A stretch of 64,000 nt of DNA. Origin: Methanocella_A sp963769045 (GTDB lineage Archaea; Halobacteriota; Methanocellia; Methanocellales; Methanocellaceae). Every line of letters begins with the position of its first letter. Position 1 is the first letter of the stretch. The position numbers were made by a program, and so were the translations under genes. Location of the stretch: the NCBI GenBank assembly GCA_963769045.1, contig CAVYKK010000014.1, positions 62,001-126,000 of the forward strand, written 5' to 3'. A model generated the notes under the pieces. That model was not told where the DNA came from, ran no database searches, and was given only the letters and a program-made list of their open reading frames with translations. Below, in pieces: positions 34,096 to 42,724 of the stretch.

Positions 34096-35481
34096 TCATT
34101 CCTTCTTCTTCCGGAACATCATCATGTACGTGATGCCGGAAAGGATGACCAACACGGCGGCGAAACATAGCAGGATTAATAGGATATCGCCGGGCGTGAT
34201 TGCCCTGACATCGAATGGTATCTTCCAGTCCCCATATGAAATATAGCCAGGTGACGGGCGCGGAGGCATCGATATTTTGGGCGGGATTGGCAACGGTATG
34301 ACGAAAGACGTGGGCGATGCCCCGGTAAATACTGGGGAATACGACGGCTGCGGTATCCCGGATGGAACAGGACAGGGCGTCGGTGCCACAGGCGCTGACG
34401 ACGAAGACAACTCCGGGAGGTCGGCCTGCGGAGGCATTAACGCGAGCGCAGTTATCGGGTAAGCCATCTTGATCTCGCCGGTCTCGACCAGGGACGATGC
34501 ATTTATCAGCCGGATTTTTCCCGTATCGTCCTGCACATATATCAGGGAGCCGTCGCTTGAGATGGCCGGACCGCCGTACTTAGAGCTCCAGAACGACCTG
34601 GTGACCGAGATATTGTAGCTGGCGGCATCGACCCGGGTGATGTTTTTATCAGACAGCGACGTCACGATCAGTGAATTTTTCGCGATGTCGAACGCGAGAC
34701 AGGATGGGGCGGTAATGCCCTTTATGGCTGATTTGACCACGTTGCCTGCCGCGTCAACGGCGTAGACCACGTTGTCTTTGCTGTCGGCCACGTATACGGT
34801 ATTGTCCCTGACGATGACATCGGCCAGTCCGATTCCCACAGAAACCGTCGAAAGCCGCTGGTTATCCGCAATGTCGATCACCGAGAGCGTGCCATTGAGG
34901 CTACTCGCGGCAAAGAGCTTCAGGCCGTCTGAAGAGACTGCCAGGGAATACGGGGCCACGTCCAATGGGATGAACCCATGTGTCGCGTAAGTGCTGGAGT
35001 CCAGCATAACAATAGCCTTCTCGTCGGGTAGAGCTACGTAAATCCAGGCACCGTCCGGTGACAGGGCGATGCCGCATGGTGAGCTGTTCAGGGGGACCTT
35101 CGTCAACACCTCCAGGCGGGTCAGGTCGACTACGGTAATGTTCCTCGAATACCCGTTGGTCGAATAGAGCCGGGTACCTGACGGGCTGATGGCCAGGTAA
35201 TAGCTGGCTTCGTTCATCGGCACTGAAGAAATGAGCCTGCCGTCGGCCGGATCAATGATGAACAGGCCGGCATTTCCAAGGAAGTCCCCGGGACTGACAT
35301 TAACGCTGTATCCGGGAGGCAGGTAAGAGCCGTTGAAACCGGTCGCGTAAAGCCGGTCGGGGCTGGCCGCACCGGAAGTACCTGCCAGACAGGAAGCCAG
35401 CGCCATGAGCAGTGCGACCAGGGCAACTGCCGTGATACATGAGCCGGAAACCTTTACGTAGACCGATGCCCGACGGACCAT
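34096..35481 (-). CDS. Surface-anchored YVTN-type beta-propeller protein
   Basis: An N-terminal signal sequence (ITAVALVALLMALASCLAG) is followed by about 300 residues of YVTN-style blades: RLYSTNGYSRNITVVDLTRL, GAWIYVALPDEKAIVMLDSS, NTVYVADSKDNVVYAVD. A Pro/Ser/Thr-rich stalk follows (about 365-420), then a C-terminal transmembrane helix (ILLILLCFAAVLVILSG) and FRKKKE tail. It is probably an extracellular binding or adhesion protein; methanogen surface layers contain similar repeats. The ligand is unknown. Confidence 0.85.
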   Translation of the reverse strand: MVRRASVYVKVSGSCITAVALVALLMALASCLAGTSGAASPDRLYATGFNGSYLPPGYSVNVSPGDFLGNAGLFIIDPADGRLISSVPMNEASYYLAISPSGTRLYSTNGYSRNITVVDLTRLEVLTKVPLNSSPCGIALSPDGAWIYVALPDEKAIVMLDSSTYATHGFIPLDVAPYSLAVSSDGLKLFAASSLNGTLSVIDIADNQRLSTVSVGIGLADVIVRDNTVYVADSKDNVVYAVDAAGNVVKSAIKGITAPSCLAFDIAKNSLIVTSLSDKNITRVDAASYNISVTRSFWSSKYGGPAISSDGSLIYVQDDTGKIRLINASSLVETGEIKMAYPITALALMPPQADLPELSSSSAPVAPTPCPVPSGIPQPSYSPVFTGASPTSFVIPLPIPPKISMPPRPSPGYISYGDWKIPFDVRAITPGDILLILLCFAAVLVILSGITYMMMFRKKKE

Positions 35482-35646
35482 AAAGAGAACGAACCCCCTC
35501 CCGGATAGCGTTTTTCTTATAGGAGGTAATCCACTAAGTTATATAAAGTAATCCTTCCGCCCCCGCCTCGATTCGGTAAAGAAGGAGAATTCCGCCATAT
35601 AATTTACAGACCCTGCAGGCAATCGCCTGAGATAAAAAAGAGAAAA

Positions 35647-35690
35647 GTGAGCGGCAGCCCGCTCACTCATGGTGAGCGGGAAACGCTCAC
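35647..35690 (-). terminator. Tandem hairpin terminator of the 35.7-kb gene
   Basis: GTGAGCGGCAGCCCGCTCAC (35647-35666) and GTGAGCGGGAAACGCTCAC (35672-35690) are two similar hairpins. On the minus strand they are followed by TTTTCTCTTTTTTATC, directly after the stop at 35702. Alternative pairing between the two hairpins is possible. Confidence 0.7.
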
Positions 35691-35701
35691 GTCAGATATG
35701 C

Positions 35702-36655
35702 TCATTTGGTATAGTACGTCATGTTCAGTGCATTGTACAACTGATACTGGTTAATGTCACCGTTTGCGAAGGCCAGCACCGGCGGCGCGGAAGCGTCGAT
35801 GTAATAGTAGTCGGTGATGGTTTCCTGATTAGGCAACATCGATATCATGTACCGGTCGTAGTCGCCATAGCACTGGGCACATGCCTTTAAGACCGATTCT
35901 ATCTCGCTATAGGTTTCCGCATCGGTCGCGCCTTGCTTGAGGGGCATGACAATGTTGACCGCCTGCTGTCCGTCAGACATTGCGCCGGCCTGCAGGCTCA
36001 GCGGCTGGGAATACCCGCTCAGGTTCAGGGCTGCCGTGAACGCCTTTGTCCGGTCGGACGGCGGAGTATAGTTGCCAGAACGGTTATAGTTCATATTGAC
36101 AGCCTTTTTCACGCTGGTATTGTTACCCGTGCGCAGGCTTGCGGTCTCAGGCGTGACATACAGCGCCTTCTTCGCAAGCTCTCCGCCGGTCATATTGCCG
36201 GCGAGGAAAGCCTCGATGACCGGCCGTTCCAGCGCATATACGTCCACTTTGAACTGCTGGTCGCTGATCTTCTGGGTCGTATCGACGACGCCGACGAGCA
36301 GCGGGTCTTTGTTGTCAAATACCGAGTAGAGCGCGTTGAACCCGGCGGCCAGCGCGCCAGAGATGTCCGTCTGGCTGGCAGGCTTATACACGTATACCAT
36401 GGCGGTCTCGTCGCCCTCGATGATCTGCACGGCTGCGCCGCCATAGCCATAGCCTGAGGCGTTGATCTTTTGCTTAACGGTATCGAACATTTCCAGCACG
36501 CTGGATCTCGTGGGCGGAGGGATGGGCGTGGGCGAGCCCCGGGCCGTGTTATCGCCGGGGACGGCAGGCTGGGACGAAAGGTTCAATATCGCCAGCGCCG
36601 CAGCCGCGACCACGATCAGCCCGAGCACTACAATGATAATGGTGTTCCACTTCAT
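35702..36655 (-). CDS. Membrane-anchored extracellular protein of unknown function
   Basis: ATG at 36655 begins MKWNTIIIVVLGLIVVAAAA, a signal anchor; the longer frame to 36853 runs through the AT-rich promoter (AATATAAAATAAATTTATTA). A short PTPIPPPT linker leads to about 270 residues without recognised domains, containing N-glycosylation sequons (NMTGG, NNTS, NRSG, NMTY) and two cysteines (CAQC). It probably faces the outside. No family recognised. Confidence 0.7.
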   Translation of the reverse strand: MKWNTIIIVVLGLIVVAAAALAILNLSSQPAVPGDNTARGSPTPIPPPTRSSVLEMFDTVKQKINASGYGYGGAAVQIIEGDETAMVYVYKPASQTDISGALAAGFNALYSVFDNKDPLLVGVVDTTQKISDQQFKVDVYALERPVIEAFLAGNMTGGELAKKALYVTPETASLRTGNNTSVKKAVNMNYNRSGNYTPPSDRTKAFTAALNLSGYSQPLSLQAGAMSDGQQAVNIVMPLKQGATDAETYSEIESVLKACAQCYGDYDRYMISMLPNQETITDYYYIDASAPPVLAFANGDINQYQLYNALNMTYYTK

Positions 36656-36849
36656 TCGTATGACCTCTTTATATAACCAATATAAAATAAATTTATTAAT
36701 ATATAATGATTTGAAGCCATATATATAAACCGGATGGCTGCCGGACAGCAAAATCACGGAAATCAGGCCGTTGAGGTACCGATCTGGCCGCGACTGTGTC
36801 ACCATCGACTCCCGGAGGGATGACGGGGCGGCCAGTTTCCATGATAGGG

Positions 36850-36941
36850 CCATCCCCCGTCCACCAGGCGGTATCCCGGATGGACCGGGTATGGGGCCAT
36901 CTACAGTCCACCAGGCTAAAGCCAGGGTGGACCGTAGATGG
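36850..36941 (+). ncRNA. Two homologous tandem hairpins, possible structured RNA
   Basis: Hairpin 1 (36850-36894) pairs CCATCCCCCGTCCACCAGG with CCGGATGGACCGGGTATGG. Hairpin 2 (36897-36941) pairs CCATCTACAGTCCACCAGGC with GCCAGGGTGGACCGTAGATG with one mismatch and one bulge. Both share GTCCACC and GGTGGAC or GATGGAC. Differences between them often preserve pairing, as expected for duplicated, selected stems. They lie between divergent genes (36655 and 37101). Function is unknown; strand is arbitrary because the stems read similarly both ways. Confidence 0.5.
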
Positions 36942-37100
36942 AAATGTATTTTAATGCATTACTGACCATTGTCGATTTATTGAGATATTTCAAAATCGGG
37001 TATGATGGTCAGGAACATACGGTTACATTATTTTCAGACCACTTAATAATAAGGTTTATCCATCGGACGTTAATTATCTAAGTACTGATAGGGAGGAGTC

Positions 37101-37733
37101 ATTATCAAAACTGTTTACTTCTATGTATTCGATACCTTGGCAGACTGGGAGCCGGCATACGTCCTTGCCGAACTTTACTCCGGGCGCTATTTTAAAGACC
37201 GGGCTCTAAAGTACGACATCAAAACTGTAGGCCTGAACAAGAATCCCGTGACGACGATGGGCGGCATCAGAATACTCCCGGATCTGACCGTGGCGGATAT
37301 CATGACCAAAGATGCCGGATTGTTAGTTCTACCCGGAGGCAACACTTGGCTGGACCCGATCCATGCACCGATATTTCCTGTAGTAGAGACGTTTTTAGAG
37401 AAAAATATCCCGGTGGCGGCAATTTGCGGAGCGACGGTTGGTCTGGCAGCCAACGGACTGCTGGATGATCGTGCTCATACCAGTAACGATCTGGGTTACT
37501 TGAAGATGTGCGTCCCCACCTATAGGGGTGAAGCACGGTATGTCCATGAGCCCGTGGTCTACGATAGGGGATTGATCACAGCCTCAGGCATTGCCCCGCT
37601 CGAGTTTGCGCAGGAAATCCTGAAGAAGTTAGACGTAATGACACCAGCCACCTTAGACGCATGGTATCATCTCTACAGGACCCATGAGGCGATCCACTTC
37701 TTTGCCCTCATGAAGTCATTACCTAAAGCTTAA
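37101..37733 (+). CDS. DJ-1/PfpI family protein with apparent ATT start
   Basis: The sequence IIKTVYFYVFDTLADWEPAYVLAEL is the conserved first strand of DJ-1/PfpI proteins and VAAICGATVGLAANGLLD contains the nucleophilic-elbow cysteine. Members are chaperones, deglycases, peptidases or amidotransferase-like enzymes. No ATG, GTG or TTG precedes that strand: a stop TAG is at 37089, a strong GGGAGGAG at 37091-37098, then GTC ATT ATC. ATT at 37101 is four to five bases after the ribosome-binding site. The first conventional candidate, TTG at 37137, would remove the strand. The codon may be non-canonical or a sequencing error. Confidence 0.8.
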   Translation: MIKTVYFYVFDTLADWEPAYVLAELYSGRYFKDRALKYDIKTVGLNKNPVTTMGGIRILPDLTVADIMTKDAGLLVLPGGNTWLDPIHAPIFPVVETFLEKNIPVAAICGATVGLAANGLLDDRAHTSNDLGYLKMCVPTYRGEARYVHEPVVYDRGLITASGIAPLEFAQEILKKLDVMTPATLDAWYHLYRTHEAIHFFALMKSLPKA

Positions 37734-38120
37734 ATAACTATTAGCGTGACGTCGGCCTGAAGTTTTAACTACTTCAGGCCATATTCTTGCATAGGTCAGG
37801 CTTTCTTTTTTTGTCGGTCTAGGAATAGATACAGCAATACTCAGAATAGCGCCAACAGCCAGAATTATACTATTCCGACATTGTTGCAAATTGTAGATAT
37901 TACGATGTCTAAGAACCTGTTGAGGTTTAATGAACTACCACTTAACCAGTAACATGCCATGCGTAGACATAGGAATATGATCGGCTTTACGGGCTCAAAA
38001 AGTTCATAACGGATGAAGTAAATGGGAGTTAAGACATTCATTCATTGAAATTTAGTATTTTAATGTATATGTAAATAAGAAAAGTACATTCCCCGGCCCG
38101 TCGGCCGGAACGGAGATTAT
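37734..38120. other. Intergenic region upstream of the hyp operon
   Basis: AT-rich, without a supportable gene. TAATGTATATGTAAAT at 38061-38076 is a probable TATA box about 45-60 bases before hypC, and CGGAGAT is its ribosome-binding site. CCCCGGCCCGTCGGCCGGAA near 38092-38110 can form a hairpin in the leader. Confidence 0.4.
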
Positions 38121-38348
38121 ATGTGTCTAGCAGTCGTGGCCCAGCTAAAAGAGATTAAAGAAAATGTGGCAGTCGCCGATTTCGGCGGCCTGACCCAGGA
38201 GATAAGGCTCGACCTCATCGAGGAACCGAAGATTGACGACTGGGTGCTCGTGCACACCGGTTTCGCCATCCAGCGCATCGACGAGCAGGAAGCGCTGGAA
38301 ATGATCAAGATCATGAACGAGATAGCCGCCATCAACGAGGCAAGCTAA
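38121..38348 (+). CDS. hypC: Hydrogenase maturation factor HypC
   Basis: HypC chaperones the hydrogenase large-subunit precursor and carries the Fe(CN)2CO moiety with HypD. The MCLAV start, with the essential Cys2 exposed after methionine removal, and VLVHTGFAIQRIDEQEALE are diagnostic. Length 75 residues is normal. It is the first gene of a hypC-hypA-hypE operon; HypB, HypD and HypF are not in the window. Confidence 0.95.
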   Translation: MCLAVVAQLKEIKENVAVADFGGLTQEIRLDLIEEPKIDDWVLVHTGFAIQRIDEQEALEMIKIMNEIAAINEAS

Positions 38349-38350
38349 AA

Positions 38351-38695
38351 ATGCACGAGCTGAGCATCGCCACTGACCTGATCAACACGGCCATAGCGAC
38401 CGCGAAACAGAATAACGCGAAGAAAGTGCTCAGCGTCACCGTGGAGATAGGCGAGCTGGCCATGATCAACCCGGAGCAGCTTTCTTTTATGTATGATGTG
38501 CTGACCGAGGAGAACATGCTCAAGGGCTCGAAGCTCCAGATCGTCCACGTGCCGGCCGTCATGGAATGCCCGAGCTGCGGCTATAGAGGGCCCTTAGAGG
38601 ACAAGTACACCTGTGCCTGCCCTAAGTGCGGGCTCACGCTGCGGGCGCTCGAAGGCCGCGACATCTGCCTGAAGACAATGGAGATCGACGTATGA
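38351..38695 (+). CDS. hypA: Hydrogenase nickel-incorporation protein HypA
   Basis: HypA binds nickel and, with HypB, inserts it into hydrogenase. The MHELSI N-terminus supplies the nickel ligands (His2) and the C-terminal zinc finger is CPSCGYRG...CACPKCG. The start lies two bases after the hypC stop. The stop codon overlaps the ATG of a mini-ORF that duplicates the hypE start. Confidence 0.95.
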   Translation: MHELSIATDLINTAIATAKQNNAKKVLSVTVEIGELAMINPEQLSFMYDVLTEENMLKGSKLQIVHVPAVMECPSCGYRGPLEDKYTCACPKCGLTLRALEGRDICLKTMEIDV

Positions 38696-38733
38696 GCGAG
38701 AAAGTCTTACTGACCCGGGAGCGAGAGTTATGA
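38692..38733 (+). CDS. 13-codon mini-ORF duplicating the hypE start
   Basis: ATG at 38692 overlaps the hypA stop (ATGA) and the frame MSEKVLLTREREL ends in a TGA that overlaps the hypE ATG at 38730. Its first 15 bases match the first 15 of hypE with one change. The two overlaps could keep ribosomes engaged from hypA into hypE. It may instead be just a fossil duplication with no product. Confidence 0.45.
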   Translation: MSEKVLLTREREL

Positions 38734-39734
38734 GCGAGAAGGTCAGCCTGATACATGGCGCCGGCGGCGAGATGATGCAATCGCTCATCTGCAGTGTGTT
38801 CGCCACTATCAAGCACAACAACGCGGGGGGCATCGGGCTCGAAGCGCTGGACGACGGCGCGGCCATACCTTTCGGCGACAAGTACATCGTCATTACTACT
38901 GATAATCACGTCATCAAGCCCATCTTTTTCCCTGGCGGCGACATCGGGCGCCTCTCCATATCCGGCACGGTCAACGACCTCGCCATGATGGGCGCGAAGC
39001 CGATCGCCCTCACGAACGGCGTCGTCATCCCCGAGGGATTCCCCATCGACGACCTGAAACGCATCGTGAAATCGGTCGACGAGGCGCTGGAGGAGGCCGA
39101 AACCGCGCTGGTCACCGGAGACACGAAGGTGCTCCCGAAAGAGGCGCTGGACAGCATCATCATCAACACCTCCGGCATCGGCATCTGCGATAAGCCGGTC
39201 CGGGACTGCGACCTGAAGCCCGGCAACAAGATCATCGTCACCGGCACCATCGGTGACCACGGCATTTCTATCATCGCCTTCCGTGAAGGCTTCAAATTCG
39301 GCACCGAGCTGAAATCCGACGTAGCCCCGATCTGGAAGATGATCGAAGCGGCCCTTAAGGTCGGCGGCATCACCGCCATGAAAGACCCGACCAGGGGAGG
39401 CGTCGCTAACGTCCTCAACGAGATGGCAAAGAAGAGCGGCGTGTCCATTCACATTAACGAGGAGACACTGCCGGTGCGCCGTGACGTCCGGGCGGCGGCG
39501 GACATGCTGGGCATCGACCCGATGGAGGTCGCCAACGAGGGCAAGGCCGTTATCGGCGTAGAGGCGGACAAAGCCGAAGCCATACTCGAAGCAATCAGGA
39601 AAACGAAATACGGCAAAGAAGCCGTGATCATCGGCGAAGTCAAAGAAGGCAGCGGCGTGATCATGCACACGAAGATCGGCGGACAGCGGTTTATCGAGCC
39701 ACCACTGGGCGATCCGGTGCCCCGTGTCTGCTAA
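38730..39734 (+). CDS. hypE: Hydrogenase maturation protein HypE
   Basis: HypE dehydrates a C-terminal thiocarboxamide to thiocyanate, supplying the cyanide ligands of the [NiFe] site. GAGGEMMQSLI, TTDNHVIKPIFFPGGDIGRL, MGAKPIALTNG and DPTRGGVANVLNEMA are AIRS-family ATP-site blocks, and the protein ends PRVC with the essential terminal cysteine. The 334-residue length is normal. It follows hypA through the overlapping mini-ORF. Confidence 0.96.
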   Translation: MSEKVSLIHGAGGEMMQSLICSVFATIKHNNAGGIGLEALDDGAAIPFGDKYIVITTDNHVIKPIFFPGGDIGRLSISGTVNDLAMMGAKPIALTNGVVIPEGFPIDDLKRIVKSVDEALEEAETALVTGDTKVLPKEALDSIIINTSGIGICDKPVRDCDLKPGNKIIVTGTIGDHGISIIAFREGFKFGTELKSDVAPIWKMIEAALKVGGITAMKDPTRGGVANVLNEMAKKSGVSIHINEETLPVRRDVRAAADMLGIDPMEVANEGKAVIGVEADKAEAILEAIRKTKYGKEAVIIGEVKEGSGVIMHTKIGGQRFIEPPLGDPVPRVC

Positions 39735-39817
39735 TTTTTTCTCAGGGCGTCCTATACGATAAATTTGATATAGAAGGATACAGACTTTTGTAGCATCATT
39801 TATCGGGTTACGATATT

Positions 39818-40375
39818 ATGTTGGACTTGATCATTCTCGCTATCTGGCTGATGCTGCCGGCTTATATCGCCAACCCATCCGCTGCGCTCTTCGGAGGCGG
39901 CAAGCCCATTGACCTGGGTAAAAAGTTCATGGACGGAAAACGCTGGCTCGGCGACGGCAAGACCTACCGCGGCCTGGTCACCGGGACCGTCTGCGGCATG
40001 ATCATCGGCGTCTTACAAATCCTGCTGGCGCCGTACATCGCCCCTTATCTGGCTGGCATCGTCAACCCTGACCAATTGATGACATGGACGGTTGTCGCGG
40101 CGATCACTATGCCGTTCGGCGCGTTGCTGGGCGACATGATCAAGAGCTTCTTCAAGCGGCGCATCGGCTACGAACGCGGCGCCATGCTGCCCGTCGCCGA
40201 CCAGCTCGACTTCGTGGCCGGCGCATGGGCGCTGACCTACATAGTGACTCCGGCGTGGATTACTTCCAACTTCACCCTCGGCATTATCATTACCGTGATT
40301 CTTATTACGCCGATTTTACACGTGGCGACCAACGTGGTCGGATTCAAGCTCGGCAAAAAAGACGTCCCCTGGTAA
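39818..40375 (+). CDS. carS: CDP-archaeol synthase
   Basis: CarS transfers CMP from CTP onto di-geranylgeranylglyceryl phosphate in archaeal membrane-lipid synthesis. The 185-residue protein has about five transmembrane segments and the family blocks PIDLGKKFMDGKRWLGDGKT, YRGLVTGT, GALLGDMIKSFFKRRIGYERG and LPVADQLDFVAGAW. It acts at the inner face of the membrane. No operon partner is obvious; a periodic hairpin follows. Confidence 0.93.
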   Translation: MLDLIILAIWLMLPAYIANPSAALFGGGKPIDLGKKFMDGKRWLGDGKTYRGLVTGTVCGMIIGVLQILLAPYIAPYLAGIVNPDQLMTWTVVAAITMPFGALLGDMIKSFFKRRIGYERGAMLPVADQLDFVAGAWALTYIVTPAWITSNFTLGIIITVILITPILHVATNVVGFKLGKKDVPW

Positions 40376-40415
40376 TTTTTTAAACAATATTTGCCTTGTT
40401 CAGGATATTCGCCCC

Positions 40416-40542
40416 CCGTCACGCTCGCCAGGGGCGCCAAGGGCCAAGTTCGCCAAGACTATTAAAAGTATAGGGATCGAGTTCATCCCTGACACGTTCC
40501 TGGCGCCCCTGGCCCTTGGCGCCCTTGGCGGACGTGACAGGA
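40416..40542. repeat. Periodic hairpin with GCCAAGGGC-type arms
   Basis: The left arm CGTCACGCTCGCCAGGGGCG then CCAAGGGCCAAG and the right arm CTTGGCGCCCTTGGCGGACG preceded by CCTGGCGCCCCTGGC are inverse. The loop contains ATTAAAAG and GGGATCGAGTTCATCCC. It is the closest relative of the one-sided 28.0-kb repeat and lies between convergent-free genes carS and pyrE, both on the plus strand. Confidence 0.85.
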
Positions 40543-40610
40543 GTCGCATAGCCTGGACAGAGTAAATCGAAAAGAATATTAAACTAAAAGTCGTTTAGCC
40601 CGTGACTATT

Positions 40611-41138
40611 ATGGACGCAGAGCTTGTCGAGATGCTGAAAAAGACGGGGGCCGTGAAGTTCGGCGATTTCACCCTGTCGTCGGGCCGGAAGAGCAAGTAT
40701 TACGTGGACAAGTACGTCTTCGAGACCAACCCGCTGTGCCTCGCGGCCATCGGCGACCGGATCGCGAAGATGATCCCGGCTGGCACACAACGGCTCGCGG
40801 GCATTGAGATCGGCTCCATACCTCTGGCGGCCATCGCCAGCGTGAAGAGCGGGATGCCGTTCATTATCGTGAGGAAGGCGCAGAAGGGCTACGGCACCAA
40901 CAAACTGATCGAGGGTGTCTGGGCGAAGGACGAGAAAGTCTTCGTCGTCGAAGACGTGGTCACCACGGCGAAGGGCGCGCTGGGGGCGGTTCACACCTTG
41001 AGAGAGGCCGGGCTCGTCGTAGATGACGTGGTCTGCGTGGTCGACCGGGAAGAGGGCGGCAGGGAGAACCTGGAGAAAGAAGGCCTCAAGGTCAGGTCGC
41101 TGGTGAAGGCCAGTGAGCTACTCGGCTATAAGCCTTAA
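40611..41138 (+). CDS. pyrE: Orotate phosphoribosyltransferase
   Basis: PyrE makes orotidine monophosphate from orotate and PRPP in pyrimidine synthesis. The PRPP-binding motif is VFVVEDVVTTAKGAL, and FTLSSGRKSKYYVDKY at the N-terminus fits archaeal PyrE. ATG at 40611 (MDAELVEML) is chosen; GTG at 40602 is three codons earlier in frame. No clear ribosome-binding site is seen; AATATTAAACTAAAAG lies at -25 to -40. Length 175 residues. Confidence 0.94.
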   Translation: MDAELVEMLKKTGAVKFGDFTLSSGRKSKYYVDKYVFETNPLCLAAIGDRIAKMIPAGTQRLAGIEIGSIPLAAIASVKSGMPFIIVRKAQKGYGTNKLIEGVWAKDEKVFVVEDVVTTAKGALGAVHTLREAGLVVDDVVCVVDREEGGRENLEKEGLKVRSLVKASELLGYKP

Positions 41139-41310
41139 CTTTTTTAGAGTCTGTTAATCTGGCTGTCAGGGATCGCATCGGCAACGGCAAGCGCACGTGC
41201 GCGCGAGGCGCGGCTCTGGCAGCGATACCACCCCTGCCGGGCCTGTGACGCCCTGCAAGCCTATAAACTTAATATTCATCAGCGCGATACTGACATGGGC
41301 TGTGATCACC

Positions 41311-42624
41311 ATGAAAGTTCTAATCGTCGGTTCCGGAGGCAGGGAGCACGCCATCGCGGAGGCGTTCGCACGCAGCAGGTACAATCCGAAGATCTATGCA
41401 GTGATGAGCAACATCAACCCGGGCATCAAAAGCCTTGCCACGGACTACCTGATCGAGAAAGAGACGAACGTGCCGGTCGTAGTGCGGTTTGCGGAGGATC
41501 ATAACGTCGACCTGGCCATCGTCGGGCCGGAGGCACCGCTGGCTGCAGGTCTCGCCGATGAGCTGGAGCTGGCGGGCATCCCGACGGTCGCCCCGGTGAA
41601 GAACGCGGCCCGGCTGGAGTTCGACAAGGCGTGGACCCGGGAGTTCATGGCACGGAACAAGATCAAGGGCACGCCCCGGTTCAAGGTCTACAAGGAATAC
41701 GACGACGCCTGCCGGTATATCGAGGAGTTCCCGGACAGCGTGATCAAGCCGGCCGGCCTGACGGGCGGTAAGGGCGTCAAGGTCATGGGCGAGCACATCA
41801 AGACGCTCGACGAGGCGAAGAAGTACATCGCGGAAGTCCTGAAGAACGACCGCGTGGTCATCGAAGAACGCCTCAAGGGCGAAGAGGTCACGATCATGGC
41901 CTTCGTGGACGGGAAGAACCTCTCGCCGATGCCCACCGTGCAAGACCACAAGCGCGCCTACGAGAACGACCAGGGCCCGAACACGGGCGGCATGGGTTCG
42001 TATACTGATCATACCGAGCTGCTGCCTTTCATGTTCATGACCGACTATGATGAGGGCGTGGAGATCATGAAGGCCACGGTTGCCGCGCTTGATAAGACCA
42101 TGGGTATCAAGTACAAAGGCGTCCTCTACGGGCAGTTCATGATCACCAGTGACGGTATGAAGGTAGTCGAGTTCAACGCCCGGTTCGGCGACCCGGAGGC
42201 CATGAACGTCCTCACGCTGCTGAAGTCGGACTTCGTGGACGTCTGCGAGGCGATCGTCGACGGCAGCCTGGATAAGATGAAGATCGACTTTGATCGTAGC
42301 GCGTCGGTCTGCAAGTATGTCGTACCCGAAGGCTACCCGGACAATCCGGTGAAAAATTCGCCCCTGACGGTCGATGAAAAGCCCGAGTTCAAGGTCTATT
42401 ATGCCAGCGTGAATGAGAAAGACGGAAAGGTCTTTACGACCTCCTCGCGGTCACTGGCTGTCGTCGGCGTCGCCGAGACCATTGCGGAAGCCGAAATACT
42501 TTCCGAGATGGGGCTGGCGAACGTACATGGAAAGTTCCACTGCCGCCACGATATCGGCAAGGAGCAGCTGATCCGGAAACGGATCGAGCACATGGAAGCC
42601 ATCCGTGGCGACAAGGCCTTCTAG
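41311..42624 (+). CDS. purD: Phosphoribosylamine-glycine ligase
   Basis: PurD catalyses the second step of purine synthesis, joining glycine to 5-phosphoribosylamine with ATP. The N-terminus MKVLIVGSGGREHAIAEAF, the ATP-grasp core KPAGLTGGKGVKVMGEHI and GPNTGGMGSYTDHTELLPF, and the C-terminal EFNARFGDPEAMNVL are present. The start at 41311 is certain from family alignment; an extended frame from 41197 is not used. The 437-residue length is normal. Confidence 0.96.
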   Translation: MKVLIVGSGGREHAIAEAFARSRYNPKIYAVMSNINPGIKSLATDYLIEKETNVPVVVRFAEDHNVDLAIVGPEAPLAAGLADELELAGIPTVAPVKNAARLEFDKAWTREFMARNKIKGTPRFKVYKEYDDACRYIEEFPDSVIKPAGLTGGKGVKVMGEHIKTLDEAKKYIAEVLKNDRVVIEERLKGEEVTIMAFVDGKNLSPMPTVQDHKRAYENDQGPNTGGMGSYTDHTELLPFMFMTDYDEGVEIMKATVAALDKTMGIKYKGVLYGQFMITSDGMKVVEFNARFGDPEAMNVLTLLKSDFVDVCEAIVDGSLDKMKIDFDRSASVCKYVVPEGYPDNPVKNSPLTVDEKPEFKVYYASVNEKDGKVFTTSSRSLAVVGVAETIAEAEILSEMGLANVHGKFHCRHDIGKEQLIRKRIEHMEAIRGDKAF

Positions 42625-42724
42625 GTCTTATTTTCAGAAATAATTTTTTTTACCGGCGTCTGTGATCATACACTGTAATTTTGATAATAATATTATAATA
42701 GTGGAGCACATTGAATAATATCAA

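Noticed and set aside
41197..41310. Upstream extension of purD
   Set aside because: The conserved N-terminus begins at 41311; the extension covers a CG-rich tract and the probable promoter.
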